Shown here in pieces: positions 1 to 6,447 of a stretch of DNA of 10,243 nt. Location: positions 1-10,243 of the forward strand of contig DASZSJ010000082.1 of the NCBI GenBank assembly GCA_035548675.1, read 5' to 3'. The notes beneath the pieces were generated by a model. It saw only the letters and a list, made by a program, of their open reading frames with translations. It did not search any database and was not told where the DNA came from. The first letter of the stretch is position 1, and every line of letters begins with the position of its first letter. The position numbers and the translations under genes were made by a program. This DNA is from VRUE01 sp035548675 (GTDB lineage: Bacteria > Actinomycetota > Thermoleophilia > Solirubrobacterales > 70-9).

Positions 1-68
1 GTCCCCTCCCCTCGACGCGCCACCAGGGCCCGAAGCGACAAAGCTCGGGAGGAGCGCCCGCTGCATGG

Positions 69-137
69 AAGCTTCAAGCGGTAGCGACATTCGATGCGGA
101 AAAGCATGACGCAAGGGCATCCGCTGCTTGAAAGCTT
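69..137. repeat. Imperfect inverted repeat with embedded 30-nt direct repeat
   Basis: The arms at 69-81 and 121-137 both carry AAGCTT next to CAAGC/GCTTG and a GG/CC end, and pair with small bulges. Inside the same stretch a 14-base motif starting AAAGC recurs with exact 30-nt spacing (101-114 and 131-144, 12 of 14 identical). The repeats are degenerate and I assign no function to them; they could be a decayed element or the RNA structure of a leader. Confidence 0.4.
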
Positions 138-285
138 GACGGAACGGCGGCGGCCCCGAAGCTGAAGCCTCACGCAAAGGCGACGCCTCGGGCGGCCGCG
201 CTCGGTGCTTGGGGGGGTTCGTGGCGAGATGGCGGGTGCGCCCCGGCGGGAATGTCGCGAAGCGGCCGCCGCACCGTGTTTCTAG

Positions 286-302
286 GCGCGGCGCAGCCGC
301 GC
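286..302. other. GC-rich perfect hairpin
   Basis: GCGCGGC, a three-base spacer GCA, then GCCGCGC form a perfect 7-bp stem. No T-run follows on either side, so it does not look like a classic intrinsic terminator. It may be a structural element in the region before mrdA, or simply chance in very GC-rich DNA. Confidence 0.3.
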
Positions 303-406
303 TCTCAGGCTGTCGCTAAGCGCCGCCAGGCGCGTGCGACATCAATTCGACTGGAGGGCGGCCAGTCCCCCCCGCCCACCCCCACCGGACCCGAAATCGA
401 TCCACC

Positions 407-412
407 GAGGAG
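407..412 (+). promoter_or_regulatory. Ribosome binding site of mrdA
   Basis: GAGGAG lies 6 nt before the ATG at 419. It favours that start over the in-frame ATG at 452, which has only a weak purine stretch upstream but would begin closer to the transmembrane helix. Confidence 0.6.
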
Positions 413-418
413 CCCCTG

Positions 419-2287
419 ATGTACCTGCGCTCCGACGAGCGAGGCCCCGCGATGACGAACCGCCTGGCGCTGCGGATCGCGCTCTTCGGCGGCTTCGCCG
501 TCGTCCTCTTCGCGATCCTCTTCTTCCGCCTCTGGCTGCTGCAGGTGCTCGACGGCGAAAAGTACCTCGCCGAAGCGAAGAACAACCGCACCCGCTCCTT
601 CCGCACCAGCGCCCCGCGCGGCGAGATCCTCGACCGCAACGGCAAGCTGCTGGTCGCCAACCGGACCAGCCTCGCCCTCCAGGTCAACCCGCGCAAGCTG
701 CCCGAAGACCCGGCCGAGCGCCGCGCCGAGCTCTCGAAGCTGGCCGCGCTCACCCACAGCACCCTGCGCCGCGTGCGCCGCACGATGCACGAAGAGCTGA
801 AGCTGGCGCCGGCGGCGCCGGTGACCCTGCGCCGCGACGTCGGCCGCTACCTCGTCTTCTACCTGCAGGAGAACCAGGAGAGCTTCCCGGGGGTCGAGGT
901 CCAGCGCGTCTTCGTCCGCGCCTATCCCAGCGACACGCTCGCCGCTCACACGCTCGGCACGGTTGGCGAGATCTCCGAAGACCAGCTGAAGGAGCGGCGC
1001 TACCGGGGCCTGGTGCCCGGCGACGAGATCGGCCAGAGCGGGGTGGAGGACACCTATGACCGCTACCTGCGCGGTCGCCCCGGCCTGACCCGGATCCAGG
1101 TTGACGCCCTCGGCGAGCCGACGCCCAACGGCCAGCTGGTCTCCAAACCGCCGGCCCCGGGCGACAACCTGAAGCTGACGATCGACCGCAGCGTGCAGGA
1201 AGCCGGGGAGGCGGCGATGGCCGAACGCGGCCTGCCGGGCGGCTTCGTCACGATGGACGTCCACACGGGCGAAATCCTCGGACTCGGCTCGTTCCCGACC
1301 TTCGAACCGGCGCTGTTCACGCGGCCCCTGACCCAGAAGCAGGTCGACGAAACCGTGCGCAACCCGGCGGCGCCGCTGACCGACCGGGCGGTCGACGGCC
1401 TCTATCCGACGGGCTCGACCTTCAAGCTCATAACGGCGCTGGCCGCCCTGGAAAGCGGCAATCTGCAGCTGAACGAAGTGATCGAAGACCCCGGCGTGCT
1501 GGTCGTCGGCGGTCAGGAATTCAAAAACGCGGGTGAAGCCGCGAACGGCTCGGTCGAGCTCGTCCAGGCGCTCGAAGTCTCCTCCGACGTCTTCTTCTAC
1601 GAACTCGGCCTGCGGATGTGGGACAGCGGCGCGCTGCAGCACTGGGCGCACGCGCTCGGGATCGGCCGGCCGACCGGCATCGACCTGCCCAATACCGGCG
1701 TCAGCCTGCTGCCCTCGCGGCACTGGCGCGACCAGCTCTACAGGGAAGGCAACACCGACCGGCCCTGGTCGGCCGGCGACAACATCCAGCTCGCCACCGG
1801 GCAGGGGGACCTGCAGACCAACCCGCTGCAGATGGCGATCGCCTACGCGACGCTGGCCAACGGCGGCACCGTCGTCACGCCCCACGTCGGGCTCCAGGTC
1901 GACGACGCCGCCGGACGGGTGCTGAAGGAATTCGACCCCAAGCCGCGCCGGCACGTCCAGATCGACCCCGAATACCGATCGGCGATCCTGGAAGGCCTCC
2001 ACGACGCCGCCCAGAACGGCGGCGGCACCTCCTTTGAAGTCTTCGGCGACTTCCCGATCCCGGTCGCCGGCAAGACCGGCACCGCCCAGCGCCCGCCGCA
2101 CCTGGACCAGTCGTGGTACGGCGTGCTCGCCCCCTATCCCAACCCGCGTATCGTCACCTTCGTTACGATGGAGGAAGGTGGCTTCGGCGCTGAATCGGCC
2201 GCGCCGGCCGCCAAGAAGATCCTGGAAGCGTATTTCGCCAAACAACTCGCCCGCGAAGCGAGCTCGGAAGAAGAAAGCGAAGGCTAG
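419..2287 (+). CDS. mrdA: Penicillin-binding protein 2, peptidoglycan D,D-transpeptidase
   Basis: A 622-residue class B penicillin-binding protein that crosslinks new peptidoglycan during cell elongation, acting outside the membrane as partner of RodA. A single membrane anchor spans about residues 18-40. The PBP dimerisation (pedestal) domain follows, opening with an APRGEILDRNGKLL motif. The transpeptidase domain contains all three catalytic motifs: STFK with nucleophile Ser333 and Lys336, SSD at 388-390 (the SxD variant usual in PBP2), and KTG at 552-554. Length matches the family. The C-terminus is short and acidic (SSEEESEG). The chosen start has a good ribosome binding site; an alternative start is the ATG at 452 (residue 12). 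rodA begins 8 nt downstream, so the two are almost certainly co-transcribed. Paralogues such as FtsI/PbpB are less likely given the adjacent rodA. Confidence 0.95.
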   Translation: MYLRSDERGPAMTNRLALRIALFGGFAVVLFAILFFRLWLLQVLDGEKYLAEAKNNRTRSFRTSAPRGEILDRNGKLLVANRTSLALQVNPRKLPEDPAERRAELSKLAALTHSTLRRVRRTMHEELKLAPAAPVTLRRDVGRYLVFYLQENQESFPGVEVQRVFVRAYPSDTLAAHTLGTVGEISEDQLKERRYRGLVPGDEIGQSGVEDTYDRYLRGRPGLTRIQVDALGEPTPNGQLVSKPPAPGDNLKLTIDRSVQEAGEAAMAERGLPGGFVTMDVHTGEILGLGSFPTFEPALFTRPLTQKQVDETVRNPAAPLTDRAVDGLYPTGSTFKLITALAALESGNLQLNEVIEDPGVLVVGGQEFKNAGEAANGSVELVQALEVSSDVFFYELGLRMWDSGALQHWAHALGIGRPTGIDLPNTGVSLLPSRHWRDQLYREGNTDRPWSAGDNIQLATGQGDLQTNPLQMAIAYATLANGGTVVTPHVGLQVDDAAGRVLKEFDPKPRRHVQIDPEYRSAILEGLHDAAQNGGGTSFEVFGDFPIPVAGKTGTAQRPPHLDQSWYGVLAPYPNPRIVTFVTMEEGGFGAESAAPAAKKILEAYFAKQLAREASSEEESEG

Positions 2288-2295
2288 GGCCGACG

Positions 2296-3492
2296 ATGTA
2301 CGCGACCCGAACTCGCCGCGCCCGCCCCGAGCCCTTTGCCGTCCATCCCGGCATCGCCGAGCGCCTCGGCCTGCCCTACATGGACGGCACGCTGGCCTTC
2401 TCCGCCGCCGCCCTCGCCGCCTTCAGCGTCTTCACGCTGGCCCAGGCGACGACGCACGACGTCCCCGGCAGTCCCTATTACTTCGTCGACCGGCAGGCGA
2501 TCTACGCCGTGCTCGGGATCGTCGGCATGTACCTGCTCACCCGCATCGACTACTCACGCTTCCGCGAGCTGCGGGTCGGCATCTACACCTTCCTCTGCGT
2601 CAGCGTCTCGCTCGTCTTCGTCTTCGGCTTCGCCGCGCGCGGCTCGCGGCGTGCCTTCGAACTTCCCTTCTTCAGCTTCCAGCCATCGGAGCTGGGCAAG
2701 GTGCTGCTCGTCTTGGCCCTTGCCGGTTTTGTCATCGATGGCGCCAGGAACGGGTCGGATTGGCAGCGCACGGTGCGCTACCTCTGCCTCGGCCTGGCAC
2801 CGGCTGCGCTCGTCTTCCTGCAGCCGGACCTCGGCACCTCATTGGTGTACGGGGCGATCACCCTCGCCGTGATGTACGTGGGGGGCGTCCGCTGGACGCA
2901 CTTCGCGGTGATCGGCGCAGCCCTCGTCGTTTTGACGGCGGCGGTCCTCGTCGTGGCGCCCGCAGTTGGGACGCCGGTTTTGAAGGGTTATCAGGAGGAG
3001 AGACTCACCTCCTTCCTGCACCCCAGCGCGGACCCCGCCGACGCGGGCTATCAGCAAAATCAGGCCAAGATCGCCATCGGCTCCGGGGAGAAGACCGGAC
3101 GCGGCGATCGGGCCACCCAGACGCGGCTCGACTTCGTCCCTGAGCGGCACACCGACTTCATCTTCGCTGTGATCGGTGAGCGCTACGGATTCTTCGGCGC
3201 CGCGTTGGTCCTATCCCTCTACGCCCTGCTGATCTGGCGGGCGCTGCGGATCGTGACGCTCTCGAAGAACTCCTACGGGACCCTGGTGGCAGGTGGCATC
3301 GCCGCCATGCTGCTCTTCCAGGTCTTCGTAAACGTGGGAATGAACCTGGGGATCATGCCGATCACCGGGATCCCCCTGCCGCTGATGAGCTACGGCGGGT
3401 CGTCTGTCTTGGCGACCTTCCTGGCGGTGGGAGTCCTGCAGAGCATTCACATGCAAGCGCGGCTCAGCCAGAAAGGCAGGTTCGCCTGGTGA
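2296..3492 (+). CDS. rodA: RodA, SEDS-family peptidoglycan glycosyltransferase
   Basis: A 398-residue polytopic membrane protein of the SEDS family (RodA/FtsW/SpoVE), which polymerises lipid II into glycan strands during elongation together with PBP2. About ten hydrophobic segments run from residue 32 to 386. SEDS landmarks are clear: QPSELGK (129-135), QPDLGTS (176-182), PERHTDFIFAVIGE (282-295) with the conserved acidic Asp287, and the C-terminal NVGMNLGIMPITGIPLPLMSYGGSS block (346-370). The glycine-rich stretch before the acidic motif reads IGSGEKTGRG at 261-270, where many RodA proteins have a hydrophobic pair after GSGG; this is a modest departure. The N-terminal 25 residues are basic and cytoplasmic. 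The start lies 8 nt after the mrdA stop with a weak ribosome binding site, suggesting translational coupling. FtsW is the alternative, but adjacency to a PBP2 gene favours RodA. Confidence 0.93.
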   Translation: MYATRTRRARPEPFAVHPGIAERLGLPYMDGTLAFSAAALAAFSVFTLAQATTHDVPGSPYYFVDRQAIYAVLGIVGMYLLTRIDYSRFRELRVGIYTFLCVSVSLVFVFGFAARGSRRAFELPFFSFQPSELGKVLLVLALAGFVIDGARNGSDWQRTVRYLCLGLAPAALVFLQPDLGTSLVYGAITLAVMYVGGVRWTHFAVIGAALVVLTAAVLVVAPAVGTPVLKGYQEERLTSFLHPSADPADAGYQQNQAKIAIGSGEKTGRGDRATQTRLDFVPERHTDFIFAVIGERYGFFGAALVLSLYALLIWRALRIVTLSKNSYGTLVAGGIAAMLLFQVFVNVGMNLGIMPITGIPLPLMSYGGSSVLATFLAVGVLQSIHMQARLSQKGRFAW

Positions 3493-3543
3493 TCCCCAGA
3501 AGGGGGCCGGGCTGCGTACCTACCTGAACTGAGCTAACTCCAA

Positions 3544-5385
3544 ATGAAAAAGACAATTCTGGTTTCCGCCGATCGCGGCGAGACCCGCGTGGCCGTACTC
3601 GAGTCGAAGACGAAAGGCGGCAAGCGCGACGTCGCGGAGCTCTACATCGAGCGCCGCGGCCGGCGCTCGATCGTCGGCAACATCTACAAGGGCAAGGTCG
3701 ACAACGTCCTGCCCGGCATGGAGGCCGCCTTCGTCGACATCGGCCTCGAGCGCAACGGCTTCCTCCACGTCGACGAGATCGTCCTGCCGGGCGGCGAGCA
3801 GGCGCCGAGGCGCGGCCGCGGCAAAGGGCGCCGCATCGACGAGCTGATCAAACCCGGTCAGGAGATCGTCGTGCAGGTGGTCAAGGACCCGCTGAAGAGC
3901 AAGGGCGCCCGGCTCTCGATGAACGTCTCGATCGCCGGTCGCTACCTGGTCTACGCCCCGCAGGGATCGGGCGTCGGCGTCAGCCGCCGCCTCGCCGACT
4001 CCGAGCGCGACCGCCTGCGCAAGATGGTCGACCGCACCTACAAAGGGCCGGGTGGGCTGATCGTCCGCACCGCCGCCCACGGGGCGAAAAAGGCCGACTT
4101 CGTGCGTGAGATCGGCTACCTGCACAAGCTCAACGACGTGCTCGAGCGGCGCAGCGAGCAGGTCGAGGCGCCGGACCTGATCTTCCAGGAGGCCGACCTG
4201 CCGGTGCGGGTCCTGCGCGACGTCTTCCTCAGCGACTTCGAGAAGGCGATCATCGACTCGCCCAAGCAGTTCGAACGGGTGACGAGCTTCTTCCAGCGCA
4301 CCGCGCCGGAGCTGGTCGACGGCGTCGAGCTCTACGAGGAGCGCAAGCCGCTCTTCGAGAAGTGGGGAATCGACAGGGAGATCGAGTCGACGCTCGGCAA
4401 GCGCGTCGACCTCGGCTCCGGCGGTTACCTGATCATCGACTACGCCGAGGCGTTGACTGTAATCGACGTCAACAGCGGCTCCTTCACCGGCCGCGGCAAA
4501 GGCGGTCTCGAGGAGACGATCACCAGGGTCAACACCGAGGCGGCCGAGGAGGCGGTGCGGCAACTGCGCCTGCGCGACATCGGCGGCATCATCGTCATCG
4601 ACTTCATCGACATGGCGCGGGCGCGCAACCGCGACAAGGTGCTGAAGACGCTGCGCAAAGCGCTCGACGCCGACAAGTCGAAGAGCTACGTGGTCGAGGT
4701 CTCGCCGCTCGGCCTGGTCGAGATGACGCGCCAGAACGTCACCGACGGCGTGCGCGAGATCCTCACCGTGCCCTGCCCGACCTGCGCGGGCGAAGGCGTC
4801 GTGCTCTCGGCCGAGACGGTGGCGCTGGACGCGATGCGGCGCCTGCCCGACATCGCCGCCGGGGCAAAGGACGCCGAGGCGCTGCTGCTGCGGGTCCACC
4901 CCAAGGTGGCGGCGGAGCTGATCGACCCCGACAGCGGCCTCGCCGAGCTGGAGGCGGAGAGCGGCAAACAGTTCCACTTCGAGGGTGGCGACGCGCTGCC
5001 GATTGACACCTTCGAAGTGGTTGAGACCGGCACCCGCGAGGCGATCGAGGAGCGGGCGCTGCCCTTCAAGGTCGGCGAGGAGGTGCTGGTCAAGCTCGAC
5101 GAGCCGCATATGTACAACGCCGACGACGCCGTTGCCCGGCTCGACTCCTACATCGTCAGCGTCACCGGCGGCGGGCCCTTCGTCGGCGAGCGCAAGCTGG
5201 TGCGGATCGAGCGGGTGGAGCGGGCCGCCGCGGTGGCCACGCTGCCCGAGGGGGAAGCGCAGAACGGCGCAGGCGGCGAGGAAAACGGCTCCGAGCTAGA
5301 ATCCACGCCCTCGCGCAGTCGCCGTCGCGGCCGCAGGGGCGGTCGCGGCAGGTCAAGCTCAAGCCAGGGCAGCAAGGACGAATGA
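3544..5385 (+). CDS. rng: RNase E/G-family endoribonuclease
   Basis: A 613-residue member of the RNase E/G family, Mg-dependent endoribonucleases that process rRNA and start mRNA decay. An S1-like RNA-binding domain covers about 36-127 (GNIYKGKVDNVLPGMEAAFVDIG). The catalytic core follows, with the two metal-binding aspartates visible as Asp308 (VIDVNSG) and Asp353 (IVIDFIDM). Cys411 and Cys414 form the CPTC zinc-link motif used for dimerisation. After the core, residues 505-567 form a compact beta-rich segment resembling a TRAM domain, which E. coli RNase G lacks. The last 30 residues are Arg/Gly/Ser-rich and probably disordered RNA-binding tail. I see no clear ribosome binding site before the ATG. 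The stop overlaps the rplU start (ATGA), tying expression to ribosomal proteins L21 and L27. The core is of RNase G size rather than full-length RNase E. Confidence 0.93.
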   Translation: MKKTILVSADRGETRVAVLESKTKGGKRDVAELYIERRGRRSIVGNIYKGKVDNVLPGMEAAFVDIGLERNGFLHVDEIVLPGGEQAPRRGRGKGRRIDELIKPGQEIVVQVVKDPLKSKGARLSMNVSIAGRYLVYAPQGSGVGVSRRLADSERDRLRKMVDRTYKGPGGLIVRTAAHGAKKADFVREIGYLHKLNDVLERRSEQVEAPDLIFQEADLPVRVLRDVFLSDFEKAIIDSPKQFERVTSFFQRTAPELVDGVELYEERKPLFEKWGIDREIESTLGKRVDLGSGGYLIIDYAEALTVIDVNSGSFTGRGKGGLEETITRVNTEAAEEAVRQLRLRDIGGIIVIDFIDMARARNRDKVLKTLRKALDADKSKSYVVEVSPLGLVEMTRQNVTDGVREILTVPCPTCAGEGVVLSAETVALDAMRRLPDIAAGAKDAEALLLRVHPKVAAELIDPDSGLAELEAESGKQFHFEGGDALPIDTFEVVETGTREAIEERALPFKVGEEVLVKLDEPHMYNADDAVARLDSYIVSVTGGGPFVGERKLVRIERVERAAAVATLPEGEAQNGAGGEENGSELESTPSRSRRRGRRGGRGRSSSSQGSKDE

Positions 5386-5978
5386 ACACGTACGCAGTCA
5401 TAGAGACCGGTGGCAAGCAGTACCGGGTGGAGATGGGCACCTCGTTGCTCGTCGATCGCCTCAGCGCCAAGGAGGGCGAGAAGGTGACGCTGCGCCCGGT
5501 CCTCTTCCGTGACAAAGAGGTCGTCGCCGGCGCCAAGGAGCTCGAGAAGGTCAAGGTCGAGGCGACCGTTGCCGAGCACCTGCGCGGGCCGAAGATCAAG
5601 GTCTTCAAATACAAGCCGAAGAAGGGCTACCGCCGCCGCGCCGGGCACCGCTCCGAGCTGACCAAGCTCGAGGTGACCGAGATCAGCCTCGGCGGTCGCA
5701 AAGCCGCGGCGCCGAAGAAAGCGGAGCCGGCGGCCAAGAAAGAGGCGGCTGCGAAGACTGCTGAACCGGCTGAGAAAAAAGCAGCGGCGAAAAAGCCGGC
5801 TGAGGCGAAAAGGCCAGCCGCGAAAAAAGAGGCCACGAAGAAACCCGCTGCGAAAAAAGCTCCGGCGAAAAAGGCCACTGAGAAAAAACCCGCTGCGAAA
5901 AAGGCCACTGAGAAAAAACCGGCTGCCAAAGACAAAAAAACAGCTGCGAAAAAACCGGCTGCTAAAAAGGACGACTGA
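5382..5978 (+). CDS. rplU: 50S ribosomal protein L21 with long Lys/Ala-rich tail
   Basis: Residues 1-103 are a complete L21 domain (YAVIETGGKQYRV at the start, the KYKPKKGYRRRAGHR signature near 77-90), a 23S rRNA-binding protein of the large subunit. The usual protein ends there; this one continues for about 95 residues of almost pure Lys, Ala, Pro, Glu and Thr, with KKPAAKK and KKATEKKPAA-type repeats similar to histone H1 and HU tails. Lysine codons change from mainly AAG in the L21 domain to mainly AAA in the tail, giving several A6-A7 runs in otherwise GC-rich DNA. The start overlaps the rng stop (ATGA) with AAGGA only 3 nt upstream, and the stop overlaps the rpmA start (TGATG), so all three are coupled. 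Confidence 0.95.
   Translation: MNTYAVIETGGKQYRVEMGTSLLVDRLSAKEGEKVTLRPVLFRDKEVVAGAKELEKVKVEATVAEHLRGPKIKVFKYKPKKGYRRRAGHRSELTKLEVTEISLGGRKAAAPKKAEPAAKKEAAAKTAEPAEKKAAAKKPAEAKRPAAKKEATKKPAAKKAPAKKATEKKPAAKKATEKKPAAKDKKTAAKKPAAKKDD
5865..5924 (+). repeat. 30-bp tandem repeat in the rplU tail
   Basis: Two adjacent 30-nt units (5865-5894 and 5895-5924) are nearly identical and encode the decapeptide KKATEKKPAA twice. Shorter related units (KKPAAKK, AKKAPAKK) surround them. This indicates tail growth by in-frame slippage or unequal exchange, and copy number could vary between strains. Confidence 0.75.
5967..5971 (+). promoter_or_regulatory. Ribosome binding site of rpmA inside rplU
   Basis: AAGGA, formed by the last lysine and aspartate codons of rplU, is 6 nt before the rpmA ATG. 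With the TGATG stop/start overlap it supports coupled translation of L27 from L21. Confidence 0.55.
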
Positions 5979-6229
5979 TGGCGCACAAGAAGGGACTCGG
6001 CTCCAGCCGTAACGGCCGCGAATCCAACCCCAAGATGCTCGGGGTCAAGGTCTTCGCGGGCCAGAAGGTGAGCGGCGGCGAGATCATCGTGCGCCAGCGC
6101 GGTACGCGCTTCTGGCCCGGCGAGGGCGTCGGCATCGGCCGCGACCACACGATCTTCGCGGCGCGGGCCGGGGTCGTCGACTTCAAGCCGTCCCGCAAGG
6201 GCCGCACCATCTCGGTCCTGCAGGGCTAG
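5978..6229 (+). CDS. rpmA: 50S ribosomal protein L27
   Basis: An 83-residue, full-length L27, whose flexible N-terminus reaches toward the peptidyl transferase centre. The N-terminal MAHKKGLGSSRNGR motif is intact, with no extension of the cleaved type known in Firmicutes. Further family features are GVKVFAGQKVSGGEIIVRQRGT and GIGRDHTIFA. A Trp occupies the place usually held by His in the FHPG segment (here FWPG), a small variation. It follows rplU with a one-base overlap (TGATG) and appears to be the last gene of the rng-rplU-rpmA unit, since a strong hairpin comes about 20 nt after its stop. In many bacteria obgE would follow directly; here it is 2.5 kb further on. Confidence 0.97.
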   Translation: MAHKKGLGSSRNGRESNPKMLGVKVFAGQKVSGGEIIVRQRGTRFWPGEGVGIGRDHTIFAARAGVVDFKPSRKGRTISVLQG

Positions 6230-6250
6230 ATTCCTGAGGGACCAGATGAT

Positions 6251-6278
6251 CGATCCCACGGCGGCAGCCGTGGAATCG
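6251..6278. terminator. Candidate terminator hairpin after rpmA
   Basis: A 12-bp stem with one C-A mismatch (6251-6262 with 6267-6278) closes a GGCA loop, starting 22 nt after the rpmA stop. The following bases (CTCTTTC) are only weakly T-rich, so it is not a textbook Rho-independent terminator, but its position at the end of the ribosomal cluster fits transcription termination or 3'-end protection. Confidence 0.45.
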
Positions 6279-6324
6279 CGACCTCTTTCGGCTCCAAGTG
6301 GGCTGCCCCGAGCGGTGCTCGGTG

Positions 6325-6388
6325 CCGAGTGTTTGATTTGCCACCGCATATGGGGGTCAATTCAACACTCGGCATCGCGGGCTCGCCC
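6325..6388 (+). repeat. 64-bp palindromic intergenic element, copy 1
   Basis: The core (6325-6372) is a 48-bp imperfect palindrome beginning CCGAGTGTT and ending AACACTCGG, with a CATATG near its centre. It continues into a shared flank ending GGGCTCGCCC at 6388. The whole 64-bp block matches the reverse complement of 10180-10243 at about 56 of 64 positions. It lies between rpmA and the sigma-factor gene. I do not recognise it as a known REP, BOX or insertion sequence. It could be a small mobile palindromic element, a 3'-UTR structure or a protein-binding site. Confidence 0.8.
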
Positions 6389-6447
6389 CGGGCGGCCCCT
6401 TTCGACGAAGTAGGTAACGCTTTTCCGTCCCGCGACCAATAAGGGGT

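Larger units (their letters stand above)
1..418. other. Gene-poor region upstream of mrdA
   Basis: I find no recognisable gene here. Two forward frames are open from the window edge (to stops near 109 and 132), so the tail of an upstream gene could lie in the first 130 bases, but neither translation resembles a family I know. The segment 65-185 has short degenerate repeats built on an AAGC core and an imperfect inverted repeat. A perfect 7-bp GC stem with a 3-nt loop sits at 286-302, without a T-tract after it. I see no convincing -35/-10 pair for the downstream mrdA gene. The 3' end contains the mrdA ribosome binding site. Confidence 0.5.
6230..6447. other. Intergenic region between rpmA and the sigma-factor gene
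   Basis: This 218-bp gap holds, in order, a 17-bp motif (6244-6260) also found after obgE, the candidate terminator hairpin, and palindromic element copy 1. The last 60 bases should contain the sigma-gene promoter. GGTAAC at about 6412 resembles an ECF-type -35 box, but no matching -10 can be defended. Confidence 0.6.

Noticed and set aside
65..163. Two tiny coupled ORFs (14 and 18 codons, ATGA overlap) after a GGGAGGAG stretch
   Set aside because: Very short, no similarity to known leader peptides, and the frame of the first is open from the window edge, so it may be only the end of another frame.
305..2245. 646-codon open frame antisense to mrdA
   Set aside because: It mirrors the mrdA codons; long antisense frames are expected in DNA this rich in third-position G/C, and the translation shows no family motif.
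3493..3543. CCCC/GGGG mini-hairpin after rodA as a terminator
   Set aside because: The stem is only 4 bp with no T-tract; I cannot decide whether transcription stops between rodA and the RNase gene.
4453..4476. GTTGAC...GTCAAC inverted repeat in the RNase gene as another palindromic element
   Set aside because: It encodes the conserved VIDVNSG catalytic segment, has only 6-bp arms, and lacks the other words of the element.
3520..5109. 529-codon open frame antisense to the RNase gene
   Set aside because: Composition is Val/Asp/Leu/Arg-rich shadow of the sense codons; the sense frame has clear catalytic motifs.
5934..5940. A7 run in rplU as a programmed frameshift site
   Set aside because: Lysine-rich tail codons explain the run, and no downstream frame continues usefully before the rplU stop. 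Slippage remains only a side remark.
6325..6388. CRISPR repeat or tRNA gene at the palindrome
   Set aside because: No regular spacers or tandem copies, no cloverleaf, and no adjacent cas genes.
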